In this document: in pieces, positions 46,852 through 57,972 of the stretch
How the letters are laid out: the number at the start of each line of letters is the position of its first letter
Numbering within the stretch: the stretch's first letter is position 1
NCBI RefSeq assembly: GCF_047675955.1
Contig: NC_132910.1
Coordinates: 89,988,923 to 90,052,922, forward strand
Source: Chlorocebus sabaeus
Taxonomy: Eukaryota > Chordata > Mammalia > Primates > Cercopithecidae
Reading direction: 5' to 3'
DNA length: 64,000 bases
Position numbers and translations under genes: made by a program
The notes under the pieces: model-generated
What the model was told of the DNA's origin: nothing
What the model saw: only the letters and a program-made list of their open reading frames with translations
Database searches by the model: none

Positions 46852-48774
46852 CAGAAGCATCCTATATGGAAGCAGAAAAATTTTGCCCAATCAAGGATCT
46901 TCTGCTAGAACTCTTTTTCCCTGTTGATTGAGACAAGGATTCCTTAAGGAGGAATCCCAGGATCTCAAAACCAGTAACTGTCAGACCAAAGGCTGAAGCT
47001 CAATGCTTTGTAAATGTGTGTAAAATTAGAACTATCAAGAGGGTTTGTTGTTATTGTTGCTGAGGGTTTTATCCAGAATAAATGACAACCAGAAGGAAAG
47101 AAAAAAAGCAACATTTTGCAAGCCCTAGGTTAAGGTGATGTCATGTGAAACAAAACAAACAAGTGTCTTTAAATACAGCCAAAGCAAAGGTAAGAGACAG
47201 TTATAAATACACATCTTGTATCTTCAGATTCCAGAACGTCTCCTCCCCTAGGAGCCAATGTGATGGCAACCAAAGTCACGTACAGTACTGAAAATGCTGA
47301 GTTAGCCCAAACCAACTAACTGACCTGTGATCAATACCGAACGTCATCAATGGGTAGTTAAGCAATAGCAAATGATTGACCTGTTCTGAAGACTTGACAA
47401 TGGAGGGAGTGAGATTTATACCTCAATATTGTTCTAACAATATTTCAACATCCCTGCCAGCGCTGTGTGATTATAAATGGATTCTGCTAAGAGTAATAAC
47501 CTTACTCCCAGAATCCTATATGTATGGGAAATAGGGTGCCAGGGAAACAGACATACTGAGAGAGATGTGTTATAAAGCTTGAGTTAGGAAAGAGATTAAT
47601 GTTCCAGTTTTATAGAACAAAACATTCTGAGGAACACAAGATGATGGCCTGTCTCTCTGTTATTGGGAACTTGTAACCTACAAAGAAACATAAGAGGTAA
47701 CAAGTAACTTGACGTTAGAAGCAGTGCCTTAAGAAAGTAAGGATTTAACTCTTATGGTACAAAGTATGGTATAAACTAGAAAGTATTCTGTTCAATCAGA
47801 AGAGGCAGTTCCCCTCCTCCTCTTGTTTCTGAACTCTTTCATGCTGATGAACCAACACATCTTCTGGAAAAATCATTCAACATGGCTATTTTTAAATGTT
47901 CTCAGAAAAGAATCTTTCTGGGGAATGGACATAGGCGTGGGACGTCTGGCAACAAAATATGCTTGTCTCTGCTTTGGAGAAGACCCCAGACAACAGGTAT
48001 GCCCCTCCCAACCTTTCTCAACTATGACCCCAGTCCCTCGCAAGAGTAAGCTTTACCAGTCTTGTCCAAAGCAGTCTACACATGGATAAACTCAGATTAC
48101 AGCTGGTGGGTAGGAATTAATTTTTGCTGCCCCGTTCTGGTGTGCTCAATAAAAGTTCTGGACATCCATGCATCTGTTTCAGTTTCCCCTGGTGCCTACT
48201 CTGCCTAGAAGGTGGAGGCATGGAGATGAGGCCCTTCCTCCATTTCCCCATAGAGACTCTCATTATTCTGTCCTAAAACCAGATCTGTTCAGTTGAGGTT
48301 TTGATATCTGCCAACATCAGATGGCCCTTCCTCCACGGCACCCCTAAACTGTTAGCTTTTCAGTGAGGCTGTTATCAAAGCTGTCTGGACCACTTAGGAT
48401 CATAGCTCTGCAACTCCTCTGTTGCCAGATATCAGTTTTCTTGGTCTTCTGTTGCAATGTGCCAGCTCCACTGTCCCTCCTCATTCTGAATCTTTGATCA
48501 TCTGGACACCCCCACTGGGCTCTTCCTTTAACCAGGTGCTTTCCCAATACCTTGTCCCAGTTTCTTTCCTTTACCTCCCGGCTGGCTATCTCCAGACTGG
48601 CTGAGGTTATTACAATGCACCTAAGGGTAATAGAAATCCAAGGAAATGCAAGTACACTGTGAGACTGACTTCTGACCTTGCACATGTGGATCTCAGTTGC
48701 ATCACTTTAATTTCCCTGCCTTTTTTTCTTCAAGGAGCCCAAGACCAAAAATATTAAAAAGAGAGAAAGGAAGT
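46852..48774. other. Unrecognised stretch, possible decayed LTR near 47300-48190
   Basis: The segment to 48190 has LTR-like character: balanced composition and a late polyadenylation-type word caataaaagttctgg at about 48148. I cannot name a family. The 113-codon minus frame at 48344-48685 has no recognisable domain. Confidence 0.3.
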
Positions 48775-48817
48775 ATATTAGTCAGGCTTCTCCAAAGAAA
48801 CAGACCAATAGGATATA

Positions 48818-49575
48818 CAGTTGACCCTTGAAAAATGCAGGGGCTAGAGTTACCGACCTCCACAGTCAAAAATCCACATAAAACTTTTGACTCTCCAAAA
48901 ATTTAACTATGAATAGTCTACTGTTGACCAGAAGCCTTACTGATAATATAAACCATCAGTTAACACTTATTTTGTATGTTACATATATTATTTACTGAAT
49001 TATTACAATAAAGATAGCTAAAGAAAAGAAAATGTTATTTTAAAAATCATGAGGAAGATAAAATATATTTACTATTCATTAAGCGGAACTGGATCACCAT
49101 AAAGGTCTTCATCCTCGGCCAGGTGCGGTGGCTCAGCCTGTAATCCTAGCACTTTGGGAGGCCAAGGCAGGTGGATCACAAGATCAGGAGTTCAAGACCA
49201 GCCTGCCCAAGATGGTGAAAGCCTGTCTCTACTAAAAATACAAAAAATTAGTCATGCGTGGTGGTGGGTGCCTGTAATCCCAGCTACTCGGGAGGCTGAG
49301 GCAGGAGAATTGCTTGAACCGGTGAGGTGGAGGTTGCAGTGAGCCGAGATCGTGCCACTGTACTCCAGCCTGGGTAACAGAGTGAGACTCTGTCTCAAAA
49401 AAAAAGAAAAAAAGAAAAGAAAAAGAAAGGTCTTCATCCTCATCTTCTTCATGTTGAGTAGGCTGAGGAGGAAGGAGAGGAATTGGTCTTGGTGTTTGAG
49501 GGGTGCAGAGGCAGAAGAAAATCCACTTATAAGTGGATCCATCAGTTCAAACCTGTGTTGTTCAAAGATCAACTG
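48818..49575 (+). mobile_element. Tigger2-like pogo DNA transposon, split by an Alu
   Basis: Terminal inverted repeats cagttgacccttgaaaaatg (left) and tgttcaaagatcaactg (right). The interior keeps the family's arrangement (cctccacagtcaaaaatcca, tttgactctccaaaaattta, tgttgaccagaagcc). About 430 bases without the Alu, so non-autonomous. TA precedes the left end. Confidence 0.85.
49117..49425 (+). mobile_element. Alu (S-like), innermost of the nest
   Basis: Full-length. Exact 16-base duplication aaaggtcttcatcctc (49101-49116, 49426-49441) lies in the Tigger-like element. Confidence 0.97.
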
Positions 49576-50008
49576 CACACAGATATATAGAAAGAGATTT
49601 ATTATGAGGGATAAGCTTACATGATTATGGAGGCTGAAAAGTCCCGTGATCTACAGTCTACAAGCTGGAGGGCCAAGAAAGCCAGTGAAAGCCAGTCCAG
49701 ACCCAAAGGCCCAACAACCAGGAGCACTGATGTCTGAGGGCAGGAGAAGACAGGTGTCCCAGCTCAAGCAGATTGCAAATTAGCCCTTCCTCCACCTTTT
49801 TGTTCTATTTGGGTTCTCAACAGATTGGATGATGCCCACCCACACTGATGACGGTGATCTTTTTTACTGTGTCTTCTGATTCAAATTCTAATCTCTTCCA
49901 GAAGCACCATCACAGAAATACCCAGAAATAACATTAAACAGCTATATGAGCATGCCCGAGCCCAGTCAAGTTGACACATAAAATTAACCATCACAAGACG
50001 GAAGTGAT

Positions 50009-50155
50009 GGGAAGGGGAGGGGAGGGGAAGGAAAGGGAGGGGAGGGGAGGGGAGGGGAGGGGAGGGAAGGGAAGGGAAGGGAAGGGAAGGGAAGGGAAGG
50101 GAAGGGAAGGGAAGGGAAGGGAAGGGAAGGGAAGGGAAGGGAAGGGAAGGGAAGG
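50009..50155 (+). repeat. GGGGA/GGGAA purine array
   Basis: Imperfect GGGGA units, then about 18 GGGAA units. Regular G3 runs with 2-base spacers make it a strong G-quadruplex candidate. The glycine/arginine/glutamate-rich frame over it is an artefact. Confidence 0.96.
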
Positions 50156-50157
50156 GG

Positions 50158-50247
50158 TCACTAGTGACGTAGGAATTGTCTAAATATTCCTAATGACCTA
50201 TCAACCTGAACTTAGTTCTTGTTTTTATTCCTCAGAATCACATCAGG
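50158..50247 (+). repeat. Unidentified 90-base repeat, copy A
   Basis: From tcactagtgacgtaggaatt to atcacatcagg. It recurs in the same orientation at 54397-54488 with about 8 substitutions and one 2-base gap by hand alignment (about 90% identical). No known family recognised. Joined directly to the GGGAA array. Confidence 0.85.
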
Positions 50248-50685
50248 AGGGAGGAAATGACAGATGGAAGGGAGAAATCTACCTCTGGTGTTTGAAATTT
50301 CATAATAACCCATCATACTCTACGACAGATTTCAACCAGCTAGCAATATCTCTACAAGTTTTTCTTTTAAAACTAAGTTTCCGATAAGAGAAGCTTGCAT
50401 TTAGTTGAGTTCTGCCTATACTCAGATTCCTTTCTCAGGAGCCAGGGTTGAAGGCCCAGCAGGCAAATTTTCCAAGGAGAGAAATAGCAAATGAAGTTAA
50501 CTGACATTAATGAAAGTAAATATTTTATCAATGAAAAAATAATTCTCCCACCTATGATGAAAACTATTTTTTTCAGCCTGATGGATAAAAATTCTAAATC
50601 ATTTCATATACCTTGGCTGCATTCTAATGTCTGCTTATGAAAAACAACAATGCTCCATACATTGTATGAATTACATTTCTCTTTT
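50248..50685. other. Unique AT-rich stretch
   Basis: Nothing recognised. Confidence 0.4.
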
Positions 50686-51241
50686 TATAATTAATTTTTT
50701 ATACTACAAATGTACATTTATTGTCTAAAAATCCTAACAGTACAGAGGTATACAGGGTACAGAAGTCAAAATCTCCGTTCATCTCGCCTCAGGCCCCATA
50801 GGGTTGAGACTCACCACAACATACTTTTTTTTTCTGAAAACATGTCACATTCATAAGCACATCACACTTTTTATGGGAAGCAATGATTAGCTGTTCACAG
50901 TGGACCCTTCCAGACTTTTTCTATATATGTGTATCTATTTACACATATAGGTGCTATGAATCTTTTATGTTTTTATTACATATATTGGATTGTATTAAAC
51001 ATATTGTTCTGAAACTTGCTTAATGTTAAGTCAGAAACATCTTCTGTGTCAATACATCCAGCACTGCCTGACTCTCCTTTGCAGATGTAGAGTTATCACT
51101 GTACCATAAGTGTTTGGTAGCTGTTTTTAGTTTTCCCAGTTTGGCTATTTTCAGATTTTCTTTAATGCCAATGATGCTGTAATAAATATTCATGTACATT
51201 ATACATATGTTGCTGAATCAATGCATGTGAGCATTATTGTT

Positions 51242-51560
51242 GTATTTTATTTTTATTTTTACTTTTATTTTATTTAAACAGCATCTTACTCTGTCACCCA
51301 GGCTGGAGTGCAGTGGCACAAACACAGCCTACTGTAGCCTTGACCTCCTAAGCTGAAGTGATCCTCCCATCTCAGCCCTCCAAATAACTGGGACCTGAAG
51401 AGGAATGCACTACCATGCCAATCTAATTTTTTCTATTTTTTGTAGAGATGAGGTTTTGCTATGTTGCCCAGGGTGACCTTAAACTCCTGGCCTCAAGCAG
51501 TCCTCCCACCATGGCCTCCCAAAGCACTGGGATTACAGGCGTTAGCAACCACATCCAGCC
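51242..51560 (-). mobile_element. Alu (J-like), antisense
   Basis: Full-length, T/A-mixed tail; duplication tgagcattattgtt/tgagcattactgtt (51228-51241, 51561-51574). Confidence 0.94.
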
Positions 51561-51812
51561 TGAGCATTACTGTTTTGAGAGATAGTCCCAAAGTGCTCTC
51601 CACAAACAGTTACAACAATGAACACTTCCATCAGCTGAATGTGAGATTATATTTTTACTTTATTTTGGGGAATGAAGGTAGCATATTATTGTTGTATTTA
51701 TTCATATTTCCCTAGTTGTGAGATTAAATAATCTTCAGGTGTTTCTCAGCCATTTATATTTCTTTTTCTGTAAATTGCCTTAAGTTTGCCCCCTTTCTTT
51801 TGACTTACTTTT

Positions 51813-52125
51813 TCTTTTTTTTTTTTTTTTTTTTTTTTTTTGAGACGGAGTCTCGCTTTGTTGCCCAGGCTGGAGTGCAGTGGCGGTGATCTCCACTCAC
51901 TGCAAGTTCCGCCTCCCGGGTTCACACCATTCTCCTGCCTCAGCCTCCTGAGCAGCTGGGACTACAGGCGCCCGCCACCTCGCCCGACTAGTTTTTTTGT
52001 ATTTTTTAGTAGAGACGGGGTTTCACCGGGTTAGCAAGGATGGTTTCGATCTCCTGACCTCGTGATCCGCCCGTCTCGGCCTCCCAAAGTGCTGGGATTA
52101 CAGGCTTGAGCCACCGCGCCCGGCC
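51813..52125 (-). mobile_element. AluY, antisense
   Basis: Y-type words (ggcggtgatctccactcact, gaacg-free left arm, tggtttcgatctcctgacct) and a T-run of about 28. Flanks share acttactt. Confidence 0.94.
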
Positions 52126-52375
52126 TACTTACTTTATCTTGTAATTTGAAGGAGCCCTTTAAATATTATGGTTCTCATATGAGTCATGAAAACACTTCCT
52201 CTCTCTGCTTTTTGACACATAGCTTTAATTATGCATCATTCATTAAATGGAAGTTTTTAAAATAGTTATGAGGACAGATCTGTCCATCTTTTCTTTACGG
52301 TTTTTGTGGTTTGAGACTTCTTTGAAAGGCCATCTTTACCCCCAAGTTTGTTTAAAAAAGAAAAAAACACAAACG

Positions 52376-52690
52376 GGCTGGGCACGGTGGCTCATGCCTG
52401 TAATCCCAGCACTTTGGGAGGCGAAGGCGGGTGGATCACCTGAGGTCAGGAGTTCGAGACCAGCCTGACCAACATGGAGAAAACTGGCTCTACCAAAAAT
52501 ACAAAATTAGCCAGGCATGGTGGCACATGCCTGTAATCCCAGCTCAGCTACTCAGGAGACTGAGGAAGGAGAATCGCTTGAACCTGGGAGACAAAGGCTG
52601 CAGTGAGCCAAGATCATGCCATTGCACTCCAGCCTGGGCAACAAGAGCGAAACTCTGTCACCAAAAAAAAAAAAAAAAAAAAAAAAAAAA
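52376..52690 (+). mobile_element. Alu (S-like)
   Basis: Full-length with a long pure A-tail (about 28). Faces the next Alu tail-to-tail across about 60 bases. Confidence 0.95.
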
Positions 52691-52751
52691 GACACTTCTC
52701 CTATACTACCTTCTAGTGCCTTTATGGAAAGCTTTTAACATTCGAATTTTT

Positions 52752-53025
52752 ATTTTTTTATTTTTTTATTTTTAGACAGAGTCTTGTTCTGTTACCCAGG
52801 CTGGAGTGTGGTGGTGTGATCTCAGCTCACTGAGATCATAGTTCAAGTGATTCTCCTGCCTCAGCCTTCCGAGTAGCTGGCATTACAGGCGTCCGCTGCC
52901 ACGCCTGGCTAATTTTTTTTGTATTTTTAGTAGAGATGGGGTTTCACCGTATTGGCCAGTCTGGTCTTGAACTCCTGACATCAGATGATCCGCCCGTCTC
53001 GGCCTCCCAAAGTACTGGAATTACA
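52752..53025 (-). mobile_element. Alu, antisense, 5'-truncated
   Basis: TTTTTTA-type tail and both arms. Missing the last ~25 bases of the left arm (ends tactggaattacaga). The flanks ttcgaattttta and tttgaattttta mark the duplication, so truncation occurred at insertion. Confidence 0.94.
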
Positions 53026-53488
53026 GAATATTTGAATTTTTAATTCATTTGGAATATGCTTCTGAAAACAATATGAAACAAAAATCCCTAACATGGTGAT
53101 GGTGGAATTCCTGTCCTGCTCCCATCTTCAATAGAAATCTTCTGATGTTTCATCATTATATCTGTAGTGGCTTCTGCCCTTATTAAAGCTTGTTAATAGT
53201 TTCTTTTCAAATAAAGAATGCACGTTGAATTCTGAGTGCTTTTTCAACATCTAATGAGATCATCATTTGAGCTCTTTCAATTTATTAACATGTGAATTGC
53301 ATTATTGGATTTCCTAATGTTCAAATTTTACTCTTTCTCTAAAAGTTATATTTCTCAATTTTTCAATGTGTCTCAACTTTCTGATATGAAAGAAATGATA
53401 TTTTTCAGTATGAACCATGTTCTAAAAAGCAAAAACAAAATGACATTTTTATTCCACATTATTTAAGAAGATTTAAAAATGAAAACCT

Positions 53489-53759
53489 GGCCGGGCGCGG
53501 TGGCTCACGCCTGTAATCCCAGCACTTTGGGAGGCCGAGGCGGGCGGATCACAAGGTCAGGAGATCGAGACCATGGTGAAACCTCGTCTCTTCTAAAAAA
53601 ATAGAAAAAATTAGCCGGGCACAGTGGCGGGCGCCTGTAGTCCCAGCTACTCGGGAGGCTGAGGCAGGAGAATGGCGTGAACCCGGGAGGCGGAGCTTGC
53701 AGTGAGCCGAGATTGCGCCACTGCACTCCAGCCTGGGCGACAGAGCGAGACTCCGTCTC

Positions 53760-53788
<29 letters not shown>
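53489..53788 (+). mobile_element. AluY with 12-base deletion (AluYd/Yc3-like)
   Basis: Y diagnostics plus a precise 12-base loss in the left arm: gagatcgagaccatggtgaaa in place of the usual gaccatcctggctaacatgg. The body is close to consensus with a 29-base pure A-tail. Flanks atgaaaacct/aagaaaacct. The 12-base deletion is the mark of the AluYd lineage. Confidence 0.95.
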
Positions 53789-53790
<2 letters not shown>

Positions 53791-53796
53791 AAACCT

Positions 53797-54396
53797 AATT
53801 ATTCTGCTTTTTCAATATCCAAAGCCATGTAAGTTACACAGAAGAATATATTTTTGTTTTGTTTCTTTCTAGAAACTAAATACTCAAATTGGTATTGTAG
53901 CGTATGGCCCCCGCATCAAATTTACTTTTTTTTGAGACTCTTGTTTCCTGGATGCTTTCATTTGCATTCAGTTGTAGGTTATCTTGTAATGCAGAACACA
54001 TTTCTTAAGTGGCTCTCAATGCGCCAGGTTCTGGGCTTGCTTAGCAAGTCACAAAATTTGTTACAACCAATCAGTCCTCAGTCCCCTGAAGCAACAGAAA
54101 ATCATCAGGGTCTCATATTTCTATCTATAAGCAGAAAGATGCCATGTTTGTACTAACCTCATTCACAGAAGGCACAACATCAAATGTTTTAACAGCAGAC
54201 ACAATTTGTATTCATGAGTATGGAGTCATCTTTGTACTACCATGTAGAGTTGTGTGATTAATAAGTTATTTTCAAATAATGCTGATGGTGAAGAAAGTGT
54301 TAAAGAATAACAAGAACTGGCAGCCACAAGAAGCATTACACAAATTAATGTATGACTGTATATGTACATAAGGTCATTTAAACCATCTTTGTATTC
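53797..54396. other. Unique stretch
   Basis: A 100-codon frame (53854-54156) has no recognisable domain or splice context. Otherwise nothing. Confidence 0.4.
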
Positions 54397-54488
54397 TCAC
54401 TAGTGACGTAGGAATTGTTTCGAAATAGTCCCAATGACCTTTCAACCTGAACTTAGTTCTTGTTTTAACTCATCAGGATCACATCAGG
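54397..54488 (+). repeat. Unidentified 90-base repeat, copy B
   Basis: Second copy of the segment at 50158-50247. The first 22 bases and the block caacctgaacttagttcttg are identical. Flanks differ completely from copy A. Confidence 0.85.
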
Positions 54489-54711
54489 TTTTTTTCTTCA
54501 AGTATTCAAATAGCATGAACTGATATGTTTCAATCTGTCAGTAACTGATTATGAAACTTCTTATATTTGCTGAAAATATATCCTAATAATTTGTATTAAT
54601 ACATAATTTATTAAACAAACCATTTTTTCAGGCGAGTTATTTGTTAAAACTTTTTGTAACCTTTCAAAAACTATAAATCAAAAAAGAATAGTCTCTCATA
54701 AAGACCTTTTC
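54489..54711. other. AT-rich unique stretch
   Basis: Nothing recognised. Confidence 0.4.
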
Positions 54712-54723
54712 TATAAGCCAATT

Positions 54724-54812
54724 GGTCTTGAACTCCAGGCCTCAAGTGATCCTCCTGCCTCAGCCTCCTGAAGTGCTAAGATTACAGTCATGAACCACCA
54801 CACCCAGACCCT
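54724..54812 (-). mobile_element. Short tailless Alu left-arm fragment
   Basis: Antisense first ~90 bases of an Alu (ggtcttgaactccaggcctc ... accaccacacccagaccc). No T-run or right arm, yet near-identical 14-base flanks tataagccaattgg/tataagccaactgg (54712-54725, 54814-54827). Confidence 0.88.
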
Positions 54813-54841
54813 GTATAAGCCAACTGGAAATTAAATGAACA

Positions 54842-55125
54842 ATAATATTAAAATGGTATTAAACCACATGTTCTCACATGTGGGAGCTAAACAATGGGTA
54901 CTAATGGACATAAAGATGGCAACCATAGACACTGGGGACTACTAGAGGGAGGATGGAGGTAGGGGCAAAGGCTGAATAACTATTGGGTACTATGCTTAGT
55001 TCCTGAGTGACAGAATCAGTCCTACCCCAAACCTCAGCATCACACAACATACCCAGGTAACAAATCTGCACATGTACCCCCCGAATCTAAAATAAAAGTT
55101 GAAATTATTTAAATATAAAAAATAA
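54842..55125 (+). mobile_element. L1 3' end, 5'-truncated
   Basis: Reads atgttctcacatgtgggagc, taaacaatgggtactaatgg, gcatcacacaacatacccag, caaatctgcacatgtacccc, ctaaaataaaagttgaaatt. Typical L1P/L1M-border ORF2 end and 3' UTR. The coding part is short and disrupted. Confidence 0.9.
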
Positions 55126-56008
55126 AATTATTTTTAGAGAGTTTTTTTAATAAAATAAAATAGTGTTGAAGTAAATGAAATAGGGAATTACATTTGTTTT
55201 AAGTTATTTCACTTCCAAGGTATATTGCTAACTTCCTAGTTGTTCTTTTGTTTTTCTGTTTTTTATTTTATTTGTCTGTTTTAACACCTTTGCTGGTAGG
55301 AAGCTAGTTCTTTAATAAGTATTTGTTAGAATGGTGATGAGTAAGATGGAAGAATCTGCATCTTTGAAAGCCAGCATACACTCTTTTTTCAAAAGCAGAC
55401 ATTAAAGTTAAGATATGGTATGTGATGCTGAGCTATGCACTCTCTGAAAAAACAAAACGAGTTGAAAGATATTTTTACTTTTTGTAATTTTTTTTACAGA
55501 GCCTGTGAAAGCAGTTGCTGAGAGATTTTGAAATAAGTTCAAAACCAAACTGTAGAAAAACATCATTGAGAAAAAAAGAAAATAATTGAGGAATCATTAC
55601 TAAAGGCAACTTTTGTCTAAAAAAATAAGAACATTTGCTTGCAATGCAAAATCAGGTTTCAGCTGAAAAGCCTGTTAAAAACATTAACCACAACAGCAAA
55701 AATCTCAAATATTTTTTTCAGCAAGTCTAATTAAAGTATGCATCTTTTCAAAGTTTCTTCTGCTGTTTTCTTTCCTTAAAAAGGAAGACGAAGAACGAGT
55801 CTCAGCTATCTGAATAAGATATTAATGGGTTTCCAAAAAAATTATAACCAGAGACAATAAGAACAAAAGTTCCTCATTTTTACTTCTCTTTTCAAATAAT
55901 CTTTTCTCCATGATTATCTTTTCCAATTAGCAAATTATAGAGAGAAAATGGTATAGGTAAATTGTTTAAATTCCCAACTTTCCAAAGTACCTGCCTTTAA
56001 AATGAGTG
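55126..56008. other. AT-rich unique stretch
   Basis: No gene or certain repeat. Confidence 0.4.
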
Positions 56009-56010
56009 CT

Positions 56011-56334
56011 GGCCAGGAGTGGTGGCTCACACCTGTAATCTCAACACATTGGGAGGCCAAAGAAGGAGGATCATTTGAGGTCAGGAGTTCAAGACCATCT
56101 TGGCCAACATGGTAAAACCCCATCTCTACTAAAAGTACAAAAATTAGCCAGGCATGGTGGCAGGCAACTGTAATCCCAGCTACTTGGGAGGCTGAGGCAA
56201 GAGAATCGCTTGAACCCAGGAGGCAGAGGTTGCAGTGAGCTGAGATCTCGCCACTGCACTCCAGCCTGGGCAACAGAGCAAGACTCCATCTCAAAGTAAA
56301 ATAAAATAAAATATAAAATAAAATAAAATAAAAT
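56011..56334 (+). mobile_element. Alu, AAAAT-repeat tail
   Basis: Full-length; tail is (AAAAT)n with one AT interruption. Faces the next Alu tail-to-tail across 68 bases. Confidence 0.95.
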
Positions 56335-56402
56335 AGGTGCCTTTCTTCCCCCTACTGCCTATATAATTGCAGAAGCTTTTGATTTGTTTCGAATTGGTTC
56401 TT

Positions 56403-56700
56403 TTTTTTTTTTTTTTCTGAGGCAAAGTCTTGCTCTGTTGCCCAGGCCGTAATGCAGTGGCACAATCTCAGCTCTCTGCAACCTCCACCTCCTGGGTTCA
56501 AACAATTCTCCTGCCTCAGCCTCCCAAGTAGCTGGGCCTACAGGCGTGTGCCACCATGCCTGGCTAATTTTTGTACTTTTAGTAGAGACAGGGTTTCACC
56601 ATGTTGACCAGGCTCGTCTCAAACTCCTGATCTCAAATGATCCATCTGCCTCGGCCTCCAAAAATGTTGGGATTACAGGTGTGAGCCACCGCGCCTGACC
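56403..56700 (-). mobile_element. Alu, antisense
   Basis: Full-length; duplication aattggttctt on both sides. Confidence 0.95.
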
Positions 56701-56948
56701 TAAATTGGTTCTTCAAAAACTAGAAAAAATACACACTTGTTGAAATAAAATTTTAATACAAATGTACCTGTAATAAAATATGAATGTCCTTCTCTCACCC
56801 GCGTCAGTTTCCAGACGAATTCTTACTCAACTTAACAGTTTTTGTGTTAAGGATCCTTCCAGATCCTTTCCTGAGCAGATACAAATACAGTTTTTCATGT
56901 GACTATAAACATAGGTTTATTTTATATATTGTTCTACAACTCTTTTTT
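56701..56948. other. Unique stretch
   Basis: Nothing recognised. Confidence 0.4.
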
Positions 56949-57242
56949 TTTTTTTTTTTTTTTGAGATGGAGTTTCACTCTGTTGCCCAGGCTGGAGTGC
57001 AATGGCATGATGTCAGTTGACTACAACCTCTGCCTCCCGGTTCAAGCAGTTCTCCTACCTCAGCCTCCTGAGTAGCTGGGACTACAAGCGCCCACCACCA
57101 CGCCCAGCTAATGTTTGTATTTTTAGTAGAGATGGGGTTTCACCATATTGGCCAGGGTGGTCCCGAACTCCTGACCTTGTGATCTGCTCACCTTGGCTTC
57201 CCAATGTGCTGGGATTACAGGCATGAGCCACCGCACCTAGCC
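56949..57242 (-). mobile_element. Alu, antisense
   Basis: Full-length; exact 14-base duplication tacaactctttttt (56935-56948, 57243-57256). Confidence 0.96.
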
Positions 57243-57256
57243 TACAACTCTTTTTT

Positions 57257-57645
57257 AATATGCCAAATTGACACAGTTGGAAAGACCTGGTACTGAGATG
57301 TGACTCGCAGTCTATCCGATTCTAGAACTTACTTTGTTTCCAGTACACAAAAACGCGACGTCAATTTGGGAAGACCAGTTGGGTATTGTAGTTACACATC
57401 CGTTGAATTCTTGATGCAATCAAGACATTCTTCATCAGGGATTTCTGACTATTCAACAACCAGGAAATAAATAGTGGCACATTGACTAGATCATCTACTG
57501 ACTGAAAAGTATGAAAACTATGTTGCAACATGGAGAAGTAATTGTGGTAAAATCTTAAGTGGGAAAAAAAAAGGTAACTTCTGGTGATTTTTTTCCAAAA
57601 CAAGATAATTTTGCACCAAACCTAAATTGATATCTTCAGTTCCTA
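57257..57645. other. Unique stretch
   Basis: The 80-codon minus frame 57361-57603 has no known domain; otherwise nothing. Confidence 0.4.
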
Positions 57646-57929
57646 GGCCGGGCACGGTGGCTCACGCCTGTAATCCCAGCACTTTGGGAGGCCGACACGG
57701 GCGGATCACGAGGTCAGGAGATCGAGACCATCCTGGCTAACACGGTGGAACCCCCCTCTCTACTAAAAATACAAAAAATTAGCCGGGCGTGGTGGCGGGC
57801 GCCTGTAGTCCCAGCTACACAGGAGGCTGAGGCAGGAGACTGGCGTGAACCCGGGAGGCGGAGCTTGCAGTGAATGAAGATCGCGCCACTGCACTCCAGC
57901 CTGGGCGACAGAGTGAGACTCCGTCTCAG

Positions 57930-57970
<41 letters not shown>
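57646..57970 (+). mobile_element. AluY with a 40-base A-tail
   Basis: Y diagnostics gagatcgagaccatcctggc and ggcgtgaacccgggaggcgg. The tail is about 40 A, unusually long and pure, so a fairly recent insertion is likely. No clear flanking duplication read. Confidence 0.96.

Positions 57971-57972
<2 letters not shown>

Larger units (their letters stand above)
48775..49995 (-). mobile_element. Ancient LTR, antisense, host of a nested transposon
   Basis: Outer pieces 48775-48817 (tattagtcaggcttctccaa) and 49576-49995 (agagatttattatgagggat, gattatggaggctgaaaagt, cagattggatgatgcccacc, tgacacataaaattaaccat) join as one antisense LTR starting tgtgatggttaatttt on its own strand. Confidence 0.8.
50690..53400 (-). 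mobile_element. Old L1-type element, antisense, cut by four Alus
   Basis: Inter-Alu pieces run in order as an antisense old L1. The left end is 3'-UTR-like (actacaaatgtacatttatt, tgctgtaataaatattcatg, agtcccaaagtgctctccac). The right end is ORF2-like (gaatgcacgttgaattctga, tctaatgagatcatcatttg). No intact frame. Confidence 0.65.

Noticed and set aside
47300..48190. Complete ERV1 LTR
   Set aside because: Only a late polyadenylation-type word and general appearance support it; no ends or family identified.
49971..50183. Glycine/arginine/glutamate-rich frame
   Set aside because: Translation of the GGGAA array.
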